Shown: in pieces, positions 26,718 through 34,792 of the stretch
How positions within the stretch are numbered: position 1 is the stretch's first letter
Layout: each line of letters starts with the position of its first letter
Position numbers and translations under genes: made by a program
Notes under the pieces: generated by a model
What the model was told of the DNA's origin: nothing
The model's database searches: none
The model's input: only the letters and a program-made list of their open reading frames with translations
From: Streptomyces sp. CC208A
Lineage (GTDB): Bacteria > Actinomycetota > Actinomycetes > Streptomycetales > Streptomycetaceae
Length of the DNA: 64,000 bases
Direction: 5' to 3'
Assembly: GCF_030010625.1 (NCBI RefSeq)
Contig: NZ_JASCXN010000005.1
Span: forward strand, 186,001 to 250,000

Positions 26718-28844
26718 TCAGGCCGAGGCGCTCTCGGTCGGGAGGAGCGCGCCGGCCGTGAGGCCGGCCGTCAGCAAGGCCGCCGTCTCCTCCGCCAGCC
26801 GCGCGGCCCGGCGTGCCCGTGCGCGTAGTTCGTGGACGTGCCGGAACGCCTCGCCGTAGCGGCGCTGCTGGTCCAACGGCAGCAGCGGGACCCGTAGCCG
26901 GCCCGGTGTCACGTGCAGGACGGTGCTGCCGGTGGAGGCCCCCGCCACGTTCTCCTCCGAGCCTACGAATCCGGCGAGGAACCAGGAGTCCAGGCGGGCC
27001 GGGTCGGGGCGCAGGAGGTGGACCTGGGGGCCGAGGAGCGCGCCCGCGTCCTGCTCGTCGGCCACTCGGGCCATCGGGCCGGTGCCGCCCGCGATCGCCC
27101 GTACGAGGACGTCTCCGGCGGCGATCACGGGCGCGGCCTCGGCCCGGAGCTCCGCCGGGTCGCCGGACGGGCCCGTGCCGCGCGCAATGTCGGCTCCGGT
27201 GAGGACCGGTGCCGCCGTGGAGACACCCCTGTCTTTGGCGTCCGGCACGGTACGGAGCAGGGTCAGCGCCCCGCCCCGGGCCAGGTCGGAGGCGGTGGCC
27301 GTACGCCAGGGCCGGGCCGGGCCGCCCGGTGTGGTCCAGCCGGTGATGTCCGCCGTGTCGAGGAGGGAGCGGGTGGCCTCGGTCAGCTCGCGGCGGCCCG
27401 TCTCCGTACGCGTCGACAGCTCGGCCGGGTCCACGTCCGCGCGGGAGGCACGGACCTGGCGGGCCGGGGTGAGGTCGACGAGGTCGTCGAGGAGGTCGAC
27501 GACCGGTACCGCGCGCGCGGTGCCGGGCTCGGCCGCGAACCGGTCCGGGTCGTCGGTGAAGGCCTTCCAGTGGGCGAGTGTCCGGGCCGTCAGGCCGGTC
27601 CAGTCGACCGGGGGGCGGGAGGAGCCCGTACGCGACGGGCCTGGCGCCTGCTCCCCGGCGCCCGGCGCGGGCGATCCGGCCGTGTCGACGAACAGGACCG
27701 ACTTCCGCTCCGGGCCGCCCGGCTCGGGGCTGCGCAGGACCCAGAGCTGCAGGCCGACGTGGAGCGGCGGCGCGGCCCCGGCCGGGAGGGCCAGCACCGC
27801 CCGCACGGCGCCGCCGCGCACCAGCTCCGCCCGGATCCGGCGCCCGGAGGGGCGGGAGGCGGTGGCGGGCGGCAGGAGCAGGACGGCCCAGCCGCCCGGG
27901 GCGAGGTGGGCGAGGCAGTGCTGCACCCAGGCGAGTTCGGATTCGGAGCGTCCGGGTACGCCGTATGCCCAGCGCGGGTCGTAGGCGAGCTCGTCGTGGC
28001 CCCAGTCGCGGTCTCCGTACGGCGGGTTGCACACCACCGCGTCCGCCGTCAGCCCGTCGAAGGCATCCGCGCGCAGGCTGTCCCCTACACGTACGGTGAC
28101 CTCGGCCCGTGGCGCGGCGAGGCGCAGCCCGACGGCGGCGCGCTGGGCCTGTACGGGTACGGAGTCCTGGCCGAGGAGGGTGGTGGCGCCGCGCCCGGCG
28201 GCGGCCGCCAGGAGCGTGCCGCTGCCGCAGGCCGGGTCCAGTACCCGTTCGGCCCCGGTCGGGAGCAACTCCGCGACCAGCCGCGCCAGGGGTTCGGGGG
28301 TTCCGTAGACGCCGGCCGCCGCGCCGTCCTCCAGTTCCCTTTCCGCGAGCACCGCGAGCGCGGCCGGACCGCCTTCCTCGCGTACGCAGCGGACGAGGGC
28401 CCGCAGGGTGGCGGCGTCGACCTCGGTGAACAGGGGGCTCGCGGGCGTCGGGCCGGGTGCCGGGTCCAGGAGTCCGGCCACGCCCTCGGAGGCGCGAGCC
28501 GCGAGTTCGTCGTCCGTAAGGGCCGCGACCGCCGCCGTCTCGCCGGGGGAACAGCGGGCGAGCATGAGGACGAAGGCCATGCGGGCGGCCGTCCCTTCCG
28601 GGTCGGCGGCCCGGAAGCGGACCGCGGTGCGCAGTTCCTCCCGGGGGTCGGCGTCCTGGGTGTGGCCCCGGGAGCCGAGCCAGGTCCGGACCGCTCCGAG
28701 GTCGTAGAGAGGACTGCTCTCGGTGCCGCCGGATGGTGCGGGGAAGTCGGCGTGCCGTCGGCGCCAGTTGCTGACGGTGGCCCGGGTGACGCCGGCGATG
28801 CGGGAGATCTCCGCCGCTGTCACGTGGGCTGTGGTCTCGGGCAT
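26718..28844 (-). CDS. Orphan N6-adenine DNA methylase with N-terminal helix-turn-helix
   Basis: A 708-residue protein. Residues about 5-60 (VTAAEISRIAGVTRATVSNWRRRH) form a helix-turn-helix, unusual for a methylase. The catalytic core has motif I RVLDPACGSGTLLAAA near 205 and motif IV DAVVCNPPYGDRDWG near 270, the NPPY type of N6-adenine enzymes. A region at about 480-690 resembles a half-specificity domain (LRVPLLPLDQQRRYGEAFRHVHEL), suggesting one protein both recognises and methylates. The start is ATG 28844 with GAGGAGAGG upstream; an in-frame extension upstream is less likely. It lies 89 nt upstream of hsdM on the same strand, but has no nuclease partner of its own. A role in epigenetic marking or in BREX-like defence is possible. 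Confidence 0.88.
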   Translation of the reverse strand: MPETTAHVTAAEISRIAGVTRATVSNWRRRHADFPAPSGGTESSPLYDLGAVRTWLGSRGHTQDADPREELRTAVRFRAADPEGTAARMAFVLMLARCSPGETAAVAALTDDELAARASEGVAGLLDPAPGPTPASPLFTEVDAATLRALVRCVREEGGPAALAVLAERELEDGAAAGVYGTPEPLARLVAELLPTGAERVLDPACGSGTLLAAAAGRGATTLLGQDSVPVQAQRAAVGLRLAAPRAEVTVRVGDSLRADAFDGLTADAVVCNPPYGDRDWGHDELAYDPRWAYGVPGRSESELAWVQHCLAHLAPGGWAVLLLPPATASRPSGRRIRAELVRGGAVRAVLALPAGAAPPLHVGLQLWVLRSPEPGGPERKSVLFVDTAGSPAPGAGEQAPGPSRTGSSRPPVDWTGLTARTLAHWKAFTDDPDRFAAEPGTARAVPVVDLLDDLVDLTPARQVRASRADVDPAELSTRTETGRRELTEATRSLLDTADITGWTTPGGPARPWRTATASDLARGGALTLLRTVPDAKDRGVSTAAPVLTGADIARGTGPSGDPAELRAEAAPVIAAGDVLVRAIAGGTGPMARVADEQDAGALLGPQVHLLRPDPARLDSWFLAGFVGSEENVAGASTGSTVLHVTPGRLRVPLLPLDQQRRYGEAFRHVHELRARARRAARLAEETAALLTAGLTAGALLPTESASA

Positions 28845-28933
28845 GGCCGGGCGGCACCTCTCCTCTGGCAGGCTGCCCACACCTTACATCACGACCCAAC
28901 CGCCAATGCGTGTTTGACAGTGCTTTCACGCAT

Positions 28934-31865
28934 TCATGTAACGGGGGTCGTCAGCGGCATCCTCCATGGTCCGATCTCCGCCCACACCGTCTTGCCGCCC
29001 GGCGGGAACGGTTCCGTGCCCCAGCGGTCGGCGAGGGCGGCGACCAGGAGGAGTCCGCGGCCCGACTCGGTGCCGGGCGGCAGGGCTTCGGGGTCCGGTG
29101 GCGGGGTGGGGAGGCGTTCGCCGCGCGGGTCGGTGACCTCGACGCGGATGCCGCCGGAGGCGGGCTCGCAGGTGAGGGCGATCCGGAAGTCGCGGCCCTG
29201 GACGCGGCCGTGGAAGAGTACCGGTAGGCCACTGGCGAGGTTTCCGCTGTGCGGTCCCTTTTCCAGTGGCCCCCCGGCCCGAACCCGCCGTGCACCCTTT
29301 CGGTGCAGCGGGCTCTCCAGTGACTACTGCGTGCTGTTCACCCGGGTTGTGTATGGATGCTTCCGTGACAAGGCGGGCAGACCACGAGGGTTCTGCGTCG
29401 CTTCTTGAGCATCAGTTGCGCCCATGCGGGCTGTTCTCCTGCGCTTCTCAGCTCTGCGAGGGAGCGAACTTGGTGTACTTGCACCTCAGTTCGACTCTCG
29501 CAGAGTTCGCACTGTCCGCGTCGCAGCCGGTCGATGAGTTGGCTGCCGCGCGGGCGGCTGCGTGGTGTGAACAAGGTGGACGGGAGGTCGTCGAGGACGG
29601 CCGTCCGTTTCCGGGTGAGGGGAATGCCACCGAACCGTGCGATCAGTGGTTTCCTGCCCTCGCGTTCGATCCTGGCCTCGAAGCACCTGCGTGGTCCCTG
29701 GGGTGTCCTGATGGTTGTTTTGTAGCGGTTGGCCATCGTGGTCACCCGTGACCGGTGCCGGGCGGCCAGGGTCTTGAGCATGGAGGTCAGCATGACCCCC
29801 TTGAGTCGGTCGAGTCTCCAGACGTCGCCGGCCAGCAGGTAGTACTGAACGATGCCCCGGTACTGCGCTCCGTAGATGCCGATGATGTCGAAGGGTGTGC
29901 AACTCGTCAGCAGGAGCAGGTGTGTGGGTTTTCCACGGCGGAGAAACGGGGCGCATTTGGCCTTGATCACGTCCTTGGGAACGCGGAGTTGGATCTTCCC
30001 GTTGATGGAGCGGAGGCCGCGATTGACGCGACCGCCCCGGGAGACCTTTTCGTCCGCGTGCTGGACGGTGATCTCGTAGCCGAGAAAGCGGGCCGCCTGG
30101 GTGCGGCCGTGGGTGATCAGCGTCTTTTCCTGGTTCAGTTCCAGCTTGAGGTCGTCGCGCAGGAACGCGGCCAGGCGCTGTTTGATCGTCTCGGCTTCGG
30201 CCTTGGGTCCGGTGAACCCGAGGAGGTGGTCGTCCGCGTAGCGGATGTAGCGCAGCCTCCGGTAGCCCGGGTCATGTGGATCTCCGGCCGGATGACGGCG
30301 TAACTCCTTTCGCCATTGGCGGACTTGAGCGGACTCGGTGTTCTCCTTCCTGTAGGCGAGCCGCTTCCTGGCAGCCCCGATCGCATTCTCCAGCTCCTTG
30401 TAAGCCGGGTTCTTTCGGCGGGTTTTCCCTCGGGTGTATTCCGGGATGAGAACTGTCTCGACGAATGTGTCCAGCCGGTCCATGTAGATGTTGGACAGGA
30501 GTGGGGAAAGCACACCGCCTTGCGGGGATCCCGACAGTGTGGCGTGCCATCTCCAGTCCTCCAGGTATCCCGCCTTCAGCATCTGTCGGATGAGGCGGAG
30601 GAACCGGTTGTCGTGGATCTTCTCCGACAGGATGGCCAGCAGGATCTCGTGGTCCAGCGAGCCGAAGCAGTCGGAGATGTCTCCTTCGATGAACCAGGTT
30701 GTCCCGGTCCAGTTGTATGTCACCTCGGACAGTGCCGTGTGACAGCCCCGACCGGGGCGGAAACCGTGGGAGCGGCCGGAGAAACGCGGCTCGTAATACG
30801 CCTCCAACAGAAGGCGGATCACTTCGCCGACGATTTTGTCCGACCAGGACGGCAGGCCGAGCGGACGCGTTTTCCCGTTGGATTTCGGAATATGGACGCG
30901 CCGCACCGGGCGGAAGCGGTAACGCTCGTGGCGCATGGCTTCGACGATGCGCCCGATCTTGGCTTCGGACATGCCATCCGCGGTTTCCCCGCAGGCTCCG
31001 GGTGTCATCGCGCCACGGTTGGCGTAGATGCGCCCGTAGGCCAGTAGATACAGGTTCGGATTGAACAACTGTCGATACAGTTCATCACACGGCAGGCTCC
31101 GCCTGCCGCGTTCACGCAGGACATCAAGCACCGTTTCGGCGTTCTGCATTACGCATACCTCCCAGCATCGTGATGTCCGATCACCTGGCCCCCTTCGCCC
31201 TGCGGACGGCTTTCCCGTCCTCCTTGGCAGGTCGTGACTCCTGCGACTACTACGGGGCCTCCGTCACCTTGGGGCTCACGCCCTTTAGGTGATCCCATGT
31301 TCGTCTCTGTTGTACGTATCTAGCGCGACTTAGGCGCCCCACTCATCTCCTTGAATTCCCTCACTGGGAATCAGTCCGCGCCTCGAAGGTTGCGATGGAT
31401 ACGCAATCACTCCACCGCAAGGCACGACATCGGTGTCAGGTATGTTTCCGATGGATGCCAGCCATTTCATCCCTTGGAGATTGGGGTTCAGGCAGTACAG
31501 CTTTCGCCATATCGCGCGGGTCCCTCAACGCATCACTTCCATACCTGAACGTGATCGTTGATTTCCTGGCATGCTGCTGTCCCCTTCACCTTTCGGGTCC
31601 AGGTAAGCCATCAGACCCAGAAACCTCCCTTCAGTTCCTCCCGGTTGAACCGGGGATACAACAGAGCGCCTCATGGCGCACCGGCGTTGGCGGCGAGTTC
31701 GGCGGTGATCTGCACCGCTCGTTCGGACACGCTGGGTGACACCTGCCAGGCGGTCAGCCGCTCGGCGACGAGCAGGCGGGCGAGGCGGGCGCCTCGGCGG
31801 GTGGAGGACAGCTGCTGGGCGAACACCCGTACGGTAGAAGCCTGGTGGGGCGCAGTCGTGTGCAT
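28934..31865 (-). CDS. RsbW/SpoIIAB-like ATP-binding protein split by a group II intron
   Basis: Two exons make a 155-residue GHKL-ATPase regulator common in Streptomyces. Exon 1 (31682-31865) encodes MHTTAPHQASTVRVFAQQLS to ELAANA. Exon 2 (28934-29217) encodes HGRVQGRDFRIALT, the G1 box TESGRGLLLVAALADRWG and a C-terminal WAEIGPW. After exact intron removal the junction reads AV-F-HGRV, the N-box region normally written NAVTHGR. The reading frame is kept: 184 nt plus 284 nt equals 156 codons. Such proteins act as anti-sigma or sporulation regulators and usually sit with a DUF5753 HTH gene and a DUF397 gene, as here, divergently. Function depends on intron splicing. Confidence 0.82.
29218..29315 (-). 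ncRNA. Intron domains V and VI (ribozyme catalytic core, branch point)
   Basis: Domain V reads GAGCCCGC-TGCACC-GAAA-GGGTGCA-CG-GCGGGTTC on the minus strand. The AGC catalytic triad lies in the 5' arm, the tetraloop is GAAA, and the two-nt CG bulge is in the 3' arm. Domain VI pairs GGCCACTGG with CCAGTGGCC and leaves an unpaired A (29225) 7 nt before the 3' splice site. Confidence 0.85.
29338..31149 (-). CDS. ltrA: Group II intron reverse transcriptase/maturase with HNH endonuclease
   Basis: A 603-residue intron-encoded protein that helps splicing and drives target-primed reverse transcription. RT motifs are in order: RPLGLPSWSDKIVGEVIRLLLE near 95, SHGFRPGRGCHTAL near 128, WFIEGDISDCFGSLDH near 152, GSPQGGVLSPLLSNIYMD near 207, and the catalytic YIRYADDHLLGF near 302. 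The maturase X domain lies at about 410-510. The C-terminus carries an HNH module with zinc Cys residues, CELCES near 545 and VCPPCHGSIH at the end. The start ATG 31149 follows GGGAGG with 8-nt spacing. All catalytic residues look intact. Confidence 0.95.
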   Translation of the reverse strand: MQNAETVLDVLRERGRRSLPCDELYRQLFNPNLYLLAYGRIYANRGAMTPGACGETADGMSEAKIGRIVEAMRHERYRFRPVRRVHIPKSNGKTRPLGLPSWSDKIVGEVIRLLLEAYYEPRFSGRSHGFRPGRGCHTALSEVTYNWTGTTWFIEGDISDCFGSLDHEILLAILSEKIHDNRFLRLIRQMLKAGYLEDWRWHATLSGSPQGGVLSPLLSNIYMDRLDTFVETVLIPEYTRGKTRRKNPAYKELENAIGAARKRLAYRKENTESAQVRQWRKELRRHPAGDPHDPGYRRLRYIRYADDHLLGFTGPKAEAETIKQRLAAFLRDDLKLELNQEKTLITHGRTQAARFLGYEITVQHADEKVSRGGRVNRGLRSINGKIQLRVPKDVIKAKCAPFLRRGKPTHLLLLTSCTPFDIIGIYGAQYRGIVQYYLLAGDVWRLDRLKGVMLTSMLKTLAARHRSRVTTMANRYKTTIRTPQGPRRCFEARIEREGRKPLIARFGGIPLTRKRTAVLDDLPSTLFTPRSRPRGSQLIDRLRRGQCELCESRTEVQVHQVRSLAELRSAGEQPAWAQLMLKKRRRTLVVCPPCHGSIHTQPG

Positions 31866-32032
31866 GGGGCCAGCGTGGCGGGCGCACGGTGGCCCGCTCC
31901 AGGAGCGAGGCCCGTACGCTGCGTCAGCGTACGGGCACGTGCGGTGGACGGCGGGGCGGCGTACGCGTCACGCTGAGTGCTGCCGACCGTGGGTACGGGG
32001 TCGGCGTACGGGCGCGTCGGGAGGTGGCCGCG

Positions 32033-32911
32033 GTGGCGGAGGACGTCGAGAGCGTGACGGACGGGGTGGAGGAGGCCGACGAGGCCGACGAGCAGGGGCG
32101 GGAGCCTGATCCGTCGGACAGTCTGCGGACCTTCGGGGCCGTCGTCCAGGCCCTGCGGGAGCACGCGGGGCTCAGCAGGGCCGAGTTCGCGGAGCTCGTA
32201 CGGTTCTCCAAACACACCGTGGAGTCGGTGGAGTTGGGGCGGCGGATGCCGGACGAGGCGTTCGTCGACCGGGGGGACTCGGCGCTCGGGAACACAGGGG
32301 CCCTGCGGAGGTCCGCACCGTTCCTCAGCCGGGCCGAGGCCGGGCTCGCGGTGTGGTTCCGGCGGTGGGCCCGCCTTGAGAAGGTGGCGGTGAGCCTGTA
32401 CACGTACGAGTGCCGGCTCGTGCCGGGGCTTCTGCAGTCGGAGGCGTACGCGCGGGCGGTGTTCGACAACAGCATCCCGCTGCTGACGGAACGGCAGTTG
32501 GAGACCCAGCTCGCCGCGCGTCTGAAGCGGCAGAAGATGTTGCACGAGCGGCCGACCGTCCCGTTCCACTTCATCGTGGAGGAGCATGTCTTCCGGCGCA
32601 GGCTGGGCGGGGCCGAGGTGCAGCGGAGCATGCTGGACCTCGTCCTTGAGTTGAGCGCACCGCGCAACGTGACCTTGCAGGTGGTGCCCGTGGAGGCCGA
32701 GTTCCACGGGTGCCTGGACGGGTCGGTGCGACTCCTTGAGACTCCGGACGGGCGGCGGCTCGGGTACTCGGAAGGGCAGCAGAACGGGAGGCTGATCTCC
32801 GAGGCGAAAGAGGTGCGTCTGCTCCACCAGCGCTATGACACACTGCGCTCACAGGCCCTCAACCCCAAGGAGTCGCGGGGCCCGTTGGAGCGTCTGCGAG
32901 GAGAGCTATGA
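32033..32911 (+). CDS. XRE-family helix-turn-helix protein with DUF5753 domain
   Basis: A 292-residue DNA-binding protein. A short acidic N-terminus precedes the helix-turn-helix (about 27-85: VVQALREHAGLSRAEFAELVRFSKHTVESVELG). The DUF5753 ligand-like domain covers about 110-285 (YECRLVPGLLQSEAYARAVF, RLKRQKMLHERP, LQVVPVEAEFHGCLDGSVRLLE, LISEAKEVRLLHQRYDTLRSQAL). This family, which includes WhiJ-like regulators of Streptomyces development, pairs with a DUF397 protein that relieves its repression. The start is GTG 32033 after GGGAGG (32019-32024) rather than the longer upstream frame. It diverges from the intron-split ATP-binding gene and overlaps the DUF397 gene by 4 nt. Confidence 0.92.
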   Translation: MAEDVESVTDGVEEADEADEQGREPDPSDSLRTFGAVVQALREHAGLSRAEFAELVRFSKHTVESVELGRRMPDEAFVDRGDSALGNTGALRRSAPFLSRAEAGLAVWFRRWARLEKVAVSLYTYECRLVPGLLQSEAYARAVFDNSIPLLTERQLETQLAARLKRQKMLHERPTVPFHFIVEEHVFRRRLGGAEVQRSMLDLVLELSAPRNVTLQVVPVEAEFHGCLDGSVRLLETPDGRRLGYSEGQQNGRLISEAKEVRLLHQRYDTLRSQALNPKESRGPLERLRGEL

Positions 32912-33093
32912 GTACGACCGAACTCGCCTGGTTCAAGTCCAGCTACAGCGGAACCCAGGGCGACGACTGCGTCGAGGTCGCCGTCACTTCGCGGGCCGTC
33001 CACGTCCGGGACTCCAAGGACGTGGAGCGCCGGCCCTTCGCGGTCGGACGCGAGGGCTGGGCGCGGTTCGTGTCGTTCGCCTCGGAGGGCTGA
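32908..33093 (+). CDS. DUF397 domain protein
   Basis: A 61-residue cytoplasmic protein with the DUF397 signature: WFKSSYSGTQGDDCVEVAV, VHVRDSKD and ARFVSFASEG. These small proteins bind the adjacent DUF5753 helix-turn-helix regulator and act as its antagonist, a toxin-antitoxin-like regulatory pair in streptomycetes. Its ATG overlaps the stop of the regulator gene as ATGA, so the two are translated together and made in similar amounts. No start ambiguity. Confidence 0.95.
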   Translation: MSTTELAWFKSSYSGTQGDDCVEVAVTSRAVHVRDSKDVERRPFAVGREGWARFVSFASEG

Positions 33094-33178
33094 GCCGCCC
33101 ACGGCCCCCGAAGCGGCCGGCGCCGCCCCTCCCCCGCCTCCAGGGCCGTACGGTCACGCTGTTGCTCACGGCCGGGAT

Positions 33179-34648
33179 TCATCCGCGCGCCTCTGCCGGG
33201 TCCGTGCGGGGATCCACGGCCTCACCCGGCCCCTTCCGCTCCGCCGCCCTCGGTGGAGCGGAAGGGGCCGGGGGCGTGGTCCGGCGGCCGGGGTGCGAAC
33301 GGCGGCGGCGGTCGAGGTGGAGGCCGGTCAGGGCCAGGGCCGCGGTCAGGGCTCCGGAGGTGAGGAGCTGGGGGCGGGTGGTGGGGGACAGGGCCATCAG
33401 GACCATCAGGACGGTGATGGCGGCGATCACCGCGCGCGTGGTGGCCGGGAAGCCGCGGGTGCGGAGCACCAGGGTGCCGGCGCGTTCCAGGGAGCGGCGC
33501 AGGACCAGGTGGGAGCAGGCCAGTGCCAGCCACATGAACAGCATCGCCGCGCCCATCACCTTGGCCAGGAGCGGGAGGGCCGCGCCCGGGGCCACGGCCT
33601 CCGGGACGACCGCGGCGAAGCCGACGGCCGAGGCGGCGGCCACCGCGCGGGCCGGTATCCGGCGCCGGGTGCGGCGGGTCAGGGGGCGGGGTGCCTCGCC
33701 GCGTTCGGCTAGGGAGTGCAGCATGCGCGAGGTGCCGTACAGGTTGGCGTTGAGGGCGGAGAGCAGGGCCACGAGGATCACCGCCTGGGTGATCACGTCC
33801 GCGTGCGGGATGCCGAGGCGGACGAGCGCGGCGACGTACGGGCTCTCGCCGGGGCGCGCCGACCGCCAGGGCAGGAGCAGCACGAGGACGAGCACCGAGC
33901 CCAGGTAGAAGAGGGCGATGCGCCAGATCGCGGTACGGACCGCGGTGCGGATGCTGCGGCCCGGGTCGTGCGACTCGGCCGCCGCCATGCCGATGACCTC
34001 CATGCCGCCGAAGGCGAAGACCACTCCCAGGAGCGCCGTCACGATGCCGGAGAGGCCGTGCGGGGCGAAGCCGCCGTCGCCCGCGAGGTGCGCCAGACCC
34101 GGTGAGGGGGTGCCGGGCAACAGGCCGAGGAGGGCCGCGGCGCCCAGTGCGATGAAGGCGAGGACCGCCAGGACCTTCAGCGAGGCGAACCAGAACTCGG
34201 CCTCGCCGAAGGTGCGCACATCCGTCATGTTCACCATGGTGAAGACCGTCATCGCGGCGAGCGTGAAGACCCAGGAGGGCACGGACGGCCACCAGGCGTG
34301 CAGGATCGCCGCTCCTGCGAGGGCCTCCACCGCGATGGCGACCGCGGTGACCCACGTGTACAGCCAGCCGGTCGTGAACCCGGCCCACGGCCCCAGGGCC
34401 CGGTGCGCGTAGACCGAGAAGGATCCCGACTCCGGCAGGGCCGCGGCCAGTTCGCCCAGCATGCGCATGATTGCGAGGGCGAGCACGGCGGCCAGCAGGT
34501 ACGAGACGAGCACCGCGGGGCCGGCCGCGGCGAGCCCGGCGCCGGTGCCGACGAAAAGGCCGGCGCCTATCACGCCGCCGAGGGCGAGCATCGCCAAGTG
34601 GCGGGAGCGGAGCGCTGCTTGGGCGGTGCGGGAGGGCGGTGGCGTCAC
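33179..34648 (-). CDS. Amino-acid permease (APC superfamily)
   Basis: A 489-residue inner-membrane transporter with about 12 transmembrane helices. The family signature of the first helix is AMLALGGVIGAGLFVGTGAGLA near residue 20, followed by SYLLAAVLALAIMRMLGELA and PESGSFSVYAHRALGPWAGFTTGWLY near 75. It should import an amino acid or related amine with protons; the substrate is not predictable. The start is GTG 34648 after AAGGAA; a TTG at 34705 would add 19 residues. The C-terminal tail of about 50 residues is Arg/Pro-rich, and its coding DNA contains a 17-bp hairpin at 33226-33271, so the gene may once have ended earlier. Confidence 0.9.
   Translation of the reverse strand: MTPPPSRTAQAALRSRHLAMLALGGVIGAGLFVGTGAGLAAAGPAVLVSYLLAAVLALAIMRMLGELAAALPESGSFSVYAHRALGPWAGFTTGWLYTWVTAVAIAVEALAGAAILHAWWPSVPSWVFTLAAMTVFTMVNMTDVRTFGEAEFWFASLKVLAVLAFIALGAAALLGLLPGTPSPGLAHLAGDGGFAPHGLSGIVTALLGVVFAFGGMEVIGMAAAESHDPGRSIRTAVRTAIWRIALFYLGSVLVLVLLLPWRSARPGESPYVAALVRLGIPHADVITQAVILVALLSALNANLYGTSRMLHSLAERGEAPRPLTRRTRRRIPARAVAAASAVGFAAVVPEAVAPGAALPLLAKVMGAAMLFMWLALACSHLVLRRSLERAGTLVLRTRGFPATTRAVIAAITVLMVLMALSPTTRPQLLTSGALTAALALTGLHLDRRRRSHPGRRTTPPAPSAPPRAAERKGPGEAVDPRTDPAEARG
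33226..33271. terminator. Perfect 17-bp hairpin inside the permease 3' end
   Basis: CCGGCCCCTTCCGCTCC (33226-33242) and GGAGCGGAAGGGGCCGG (33255-33271) are perfect complements with a 12-nt loop. It looks exactly like a Streptomyces terminator between the convergent DUF397 and permease genes, but lies 47-93 nt inside the permease frame as read here. Confidence 0.6.
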
Positions 34649-34765
34649 GGGTTTCCTTGTGCAAGGGGTTTGTTGGCGGGGTCTCGGTTGACCAGCGTGG
34701 ATCAATCTGTGTTAGAAAAGCTATCAGCGTTCACAAGTCGCGCTAGCGTTTAGGCAGCAACAAGA

Positions 34766-34783
34766 TTCGCACTACAGTGCGAA
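34766..34783. promoter_or_regulatory. Inverted repeat operator candidate before the flavin-enzyme operon
   Basis: TTCGCACT-AC-AGTGCGAA is a perfect 8-bp inverted repeat ending 9 nt before the ATG of the flavin reductase gene and just before its GGGGGAA ribosome site. It is of the size and symmetry bound by TetR-type repressors. A second 8-bp palindrome, CGCTAGCG, lies at 34741-34748. Confidence 0.55.
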
Positions 34784-34792
34784 GGGGGAACC

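Larger units (their letters stand above)
29218..31681 (-). mobile_element. Group II intron with maturase, inserted in an ATP-binding protein gene
   Basis: The element is 2464 nt, on the same strand as its host gene. The 5' end is GTGCGCC (from 31681), matching the bacterial group II GUGYG start, and the 3' end is ...CCGGTAC (to 29218), matching the AY rule. Domain V is recognisable at 29281-29315 and domain VI with a bulged branch-point A at 29225, 7 nt from the 3' end. Domain IV carries the reverse transcriptase gene; 31150-31681 would hold domains I-III. It is a retrotransposable ribozyme that splices from RNA and homes to DNA. No truncation is seen, so it may be active. Confidence 0.9.

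Noticed and set aside
11353..28844. Integrative element or prophage at tRNA-Arg
   Set aside because: No integrase, excisionase, replication or structural genes were seen, and I found no second copy of the tRNA 3' end in the window, so only a hotspot is claimed.
16085..28844. BREX or Pgl system
   Set aside because: A kinase and an adenine methylase are present, but no PglZ phosphatase, BrxC/PglY ATPase or BrxL was seen, and the hsdR/hsdS/hsdM genes are a standard type I set.
28915..28942. TTGACA with a TGTAAC at 17-nt spacing on the plus strand as an antisense promoter
   Set aside because: It points into the 3' end of the ATP-binding gene with no gene to drive and has only a fair -10, so it was not listed as a feature.
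28951..29295. Arg/Ser-rich 114-codon frame as a gene
   Set aside because: It is an out-of-frame reading across exon 2 of the ATP-binding gene and the 3' end of the intron.
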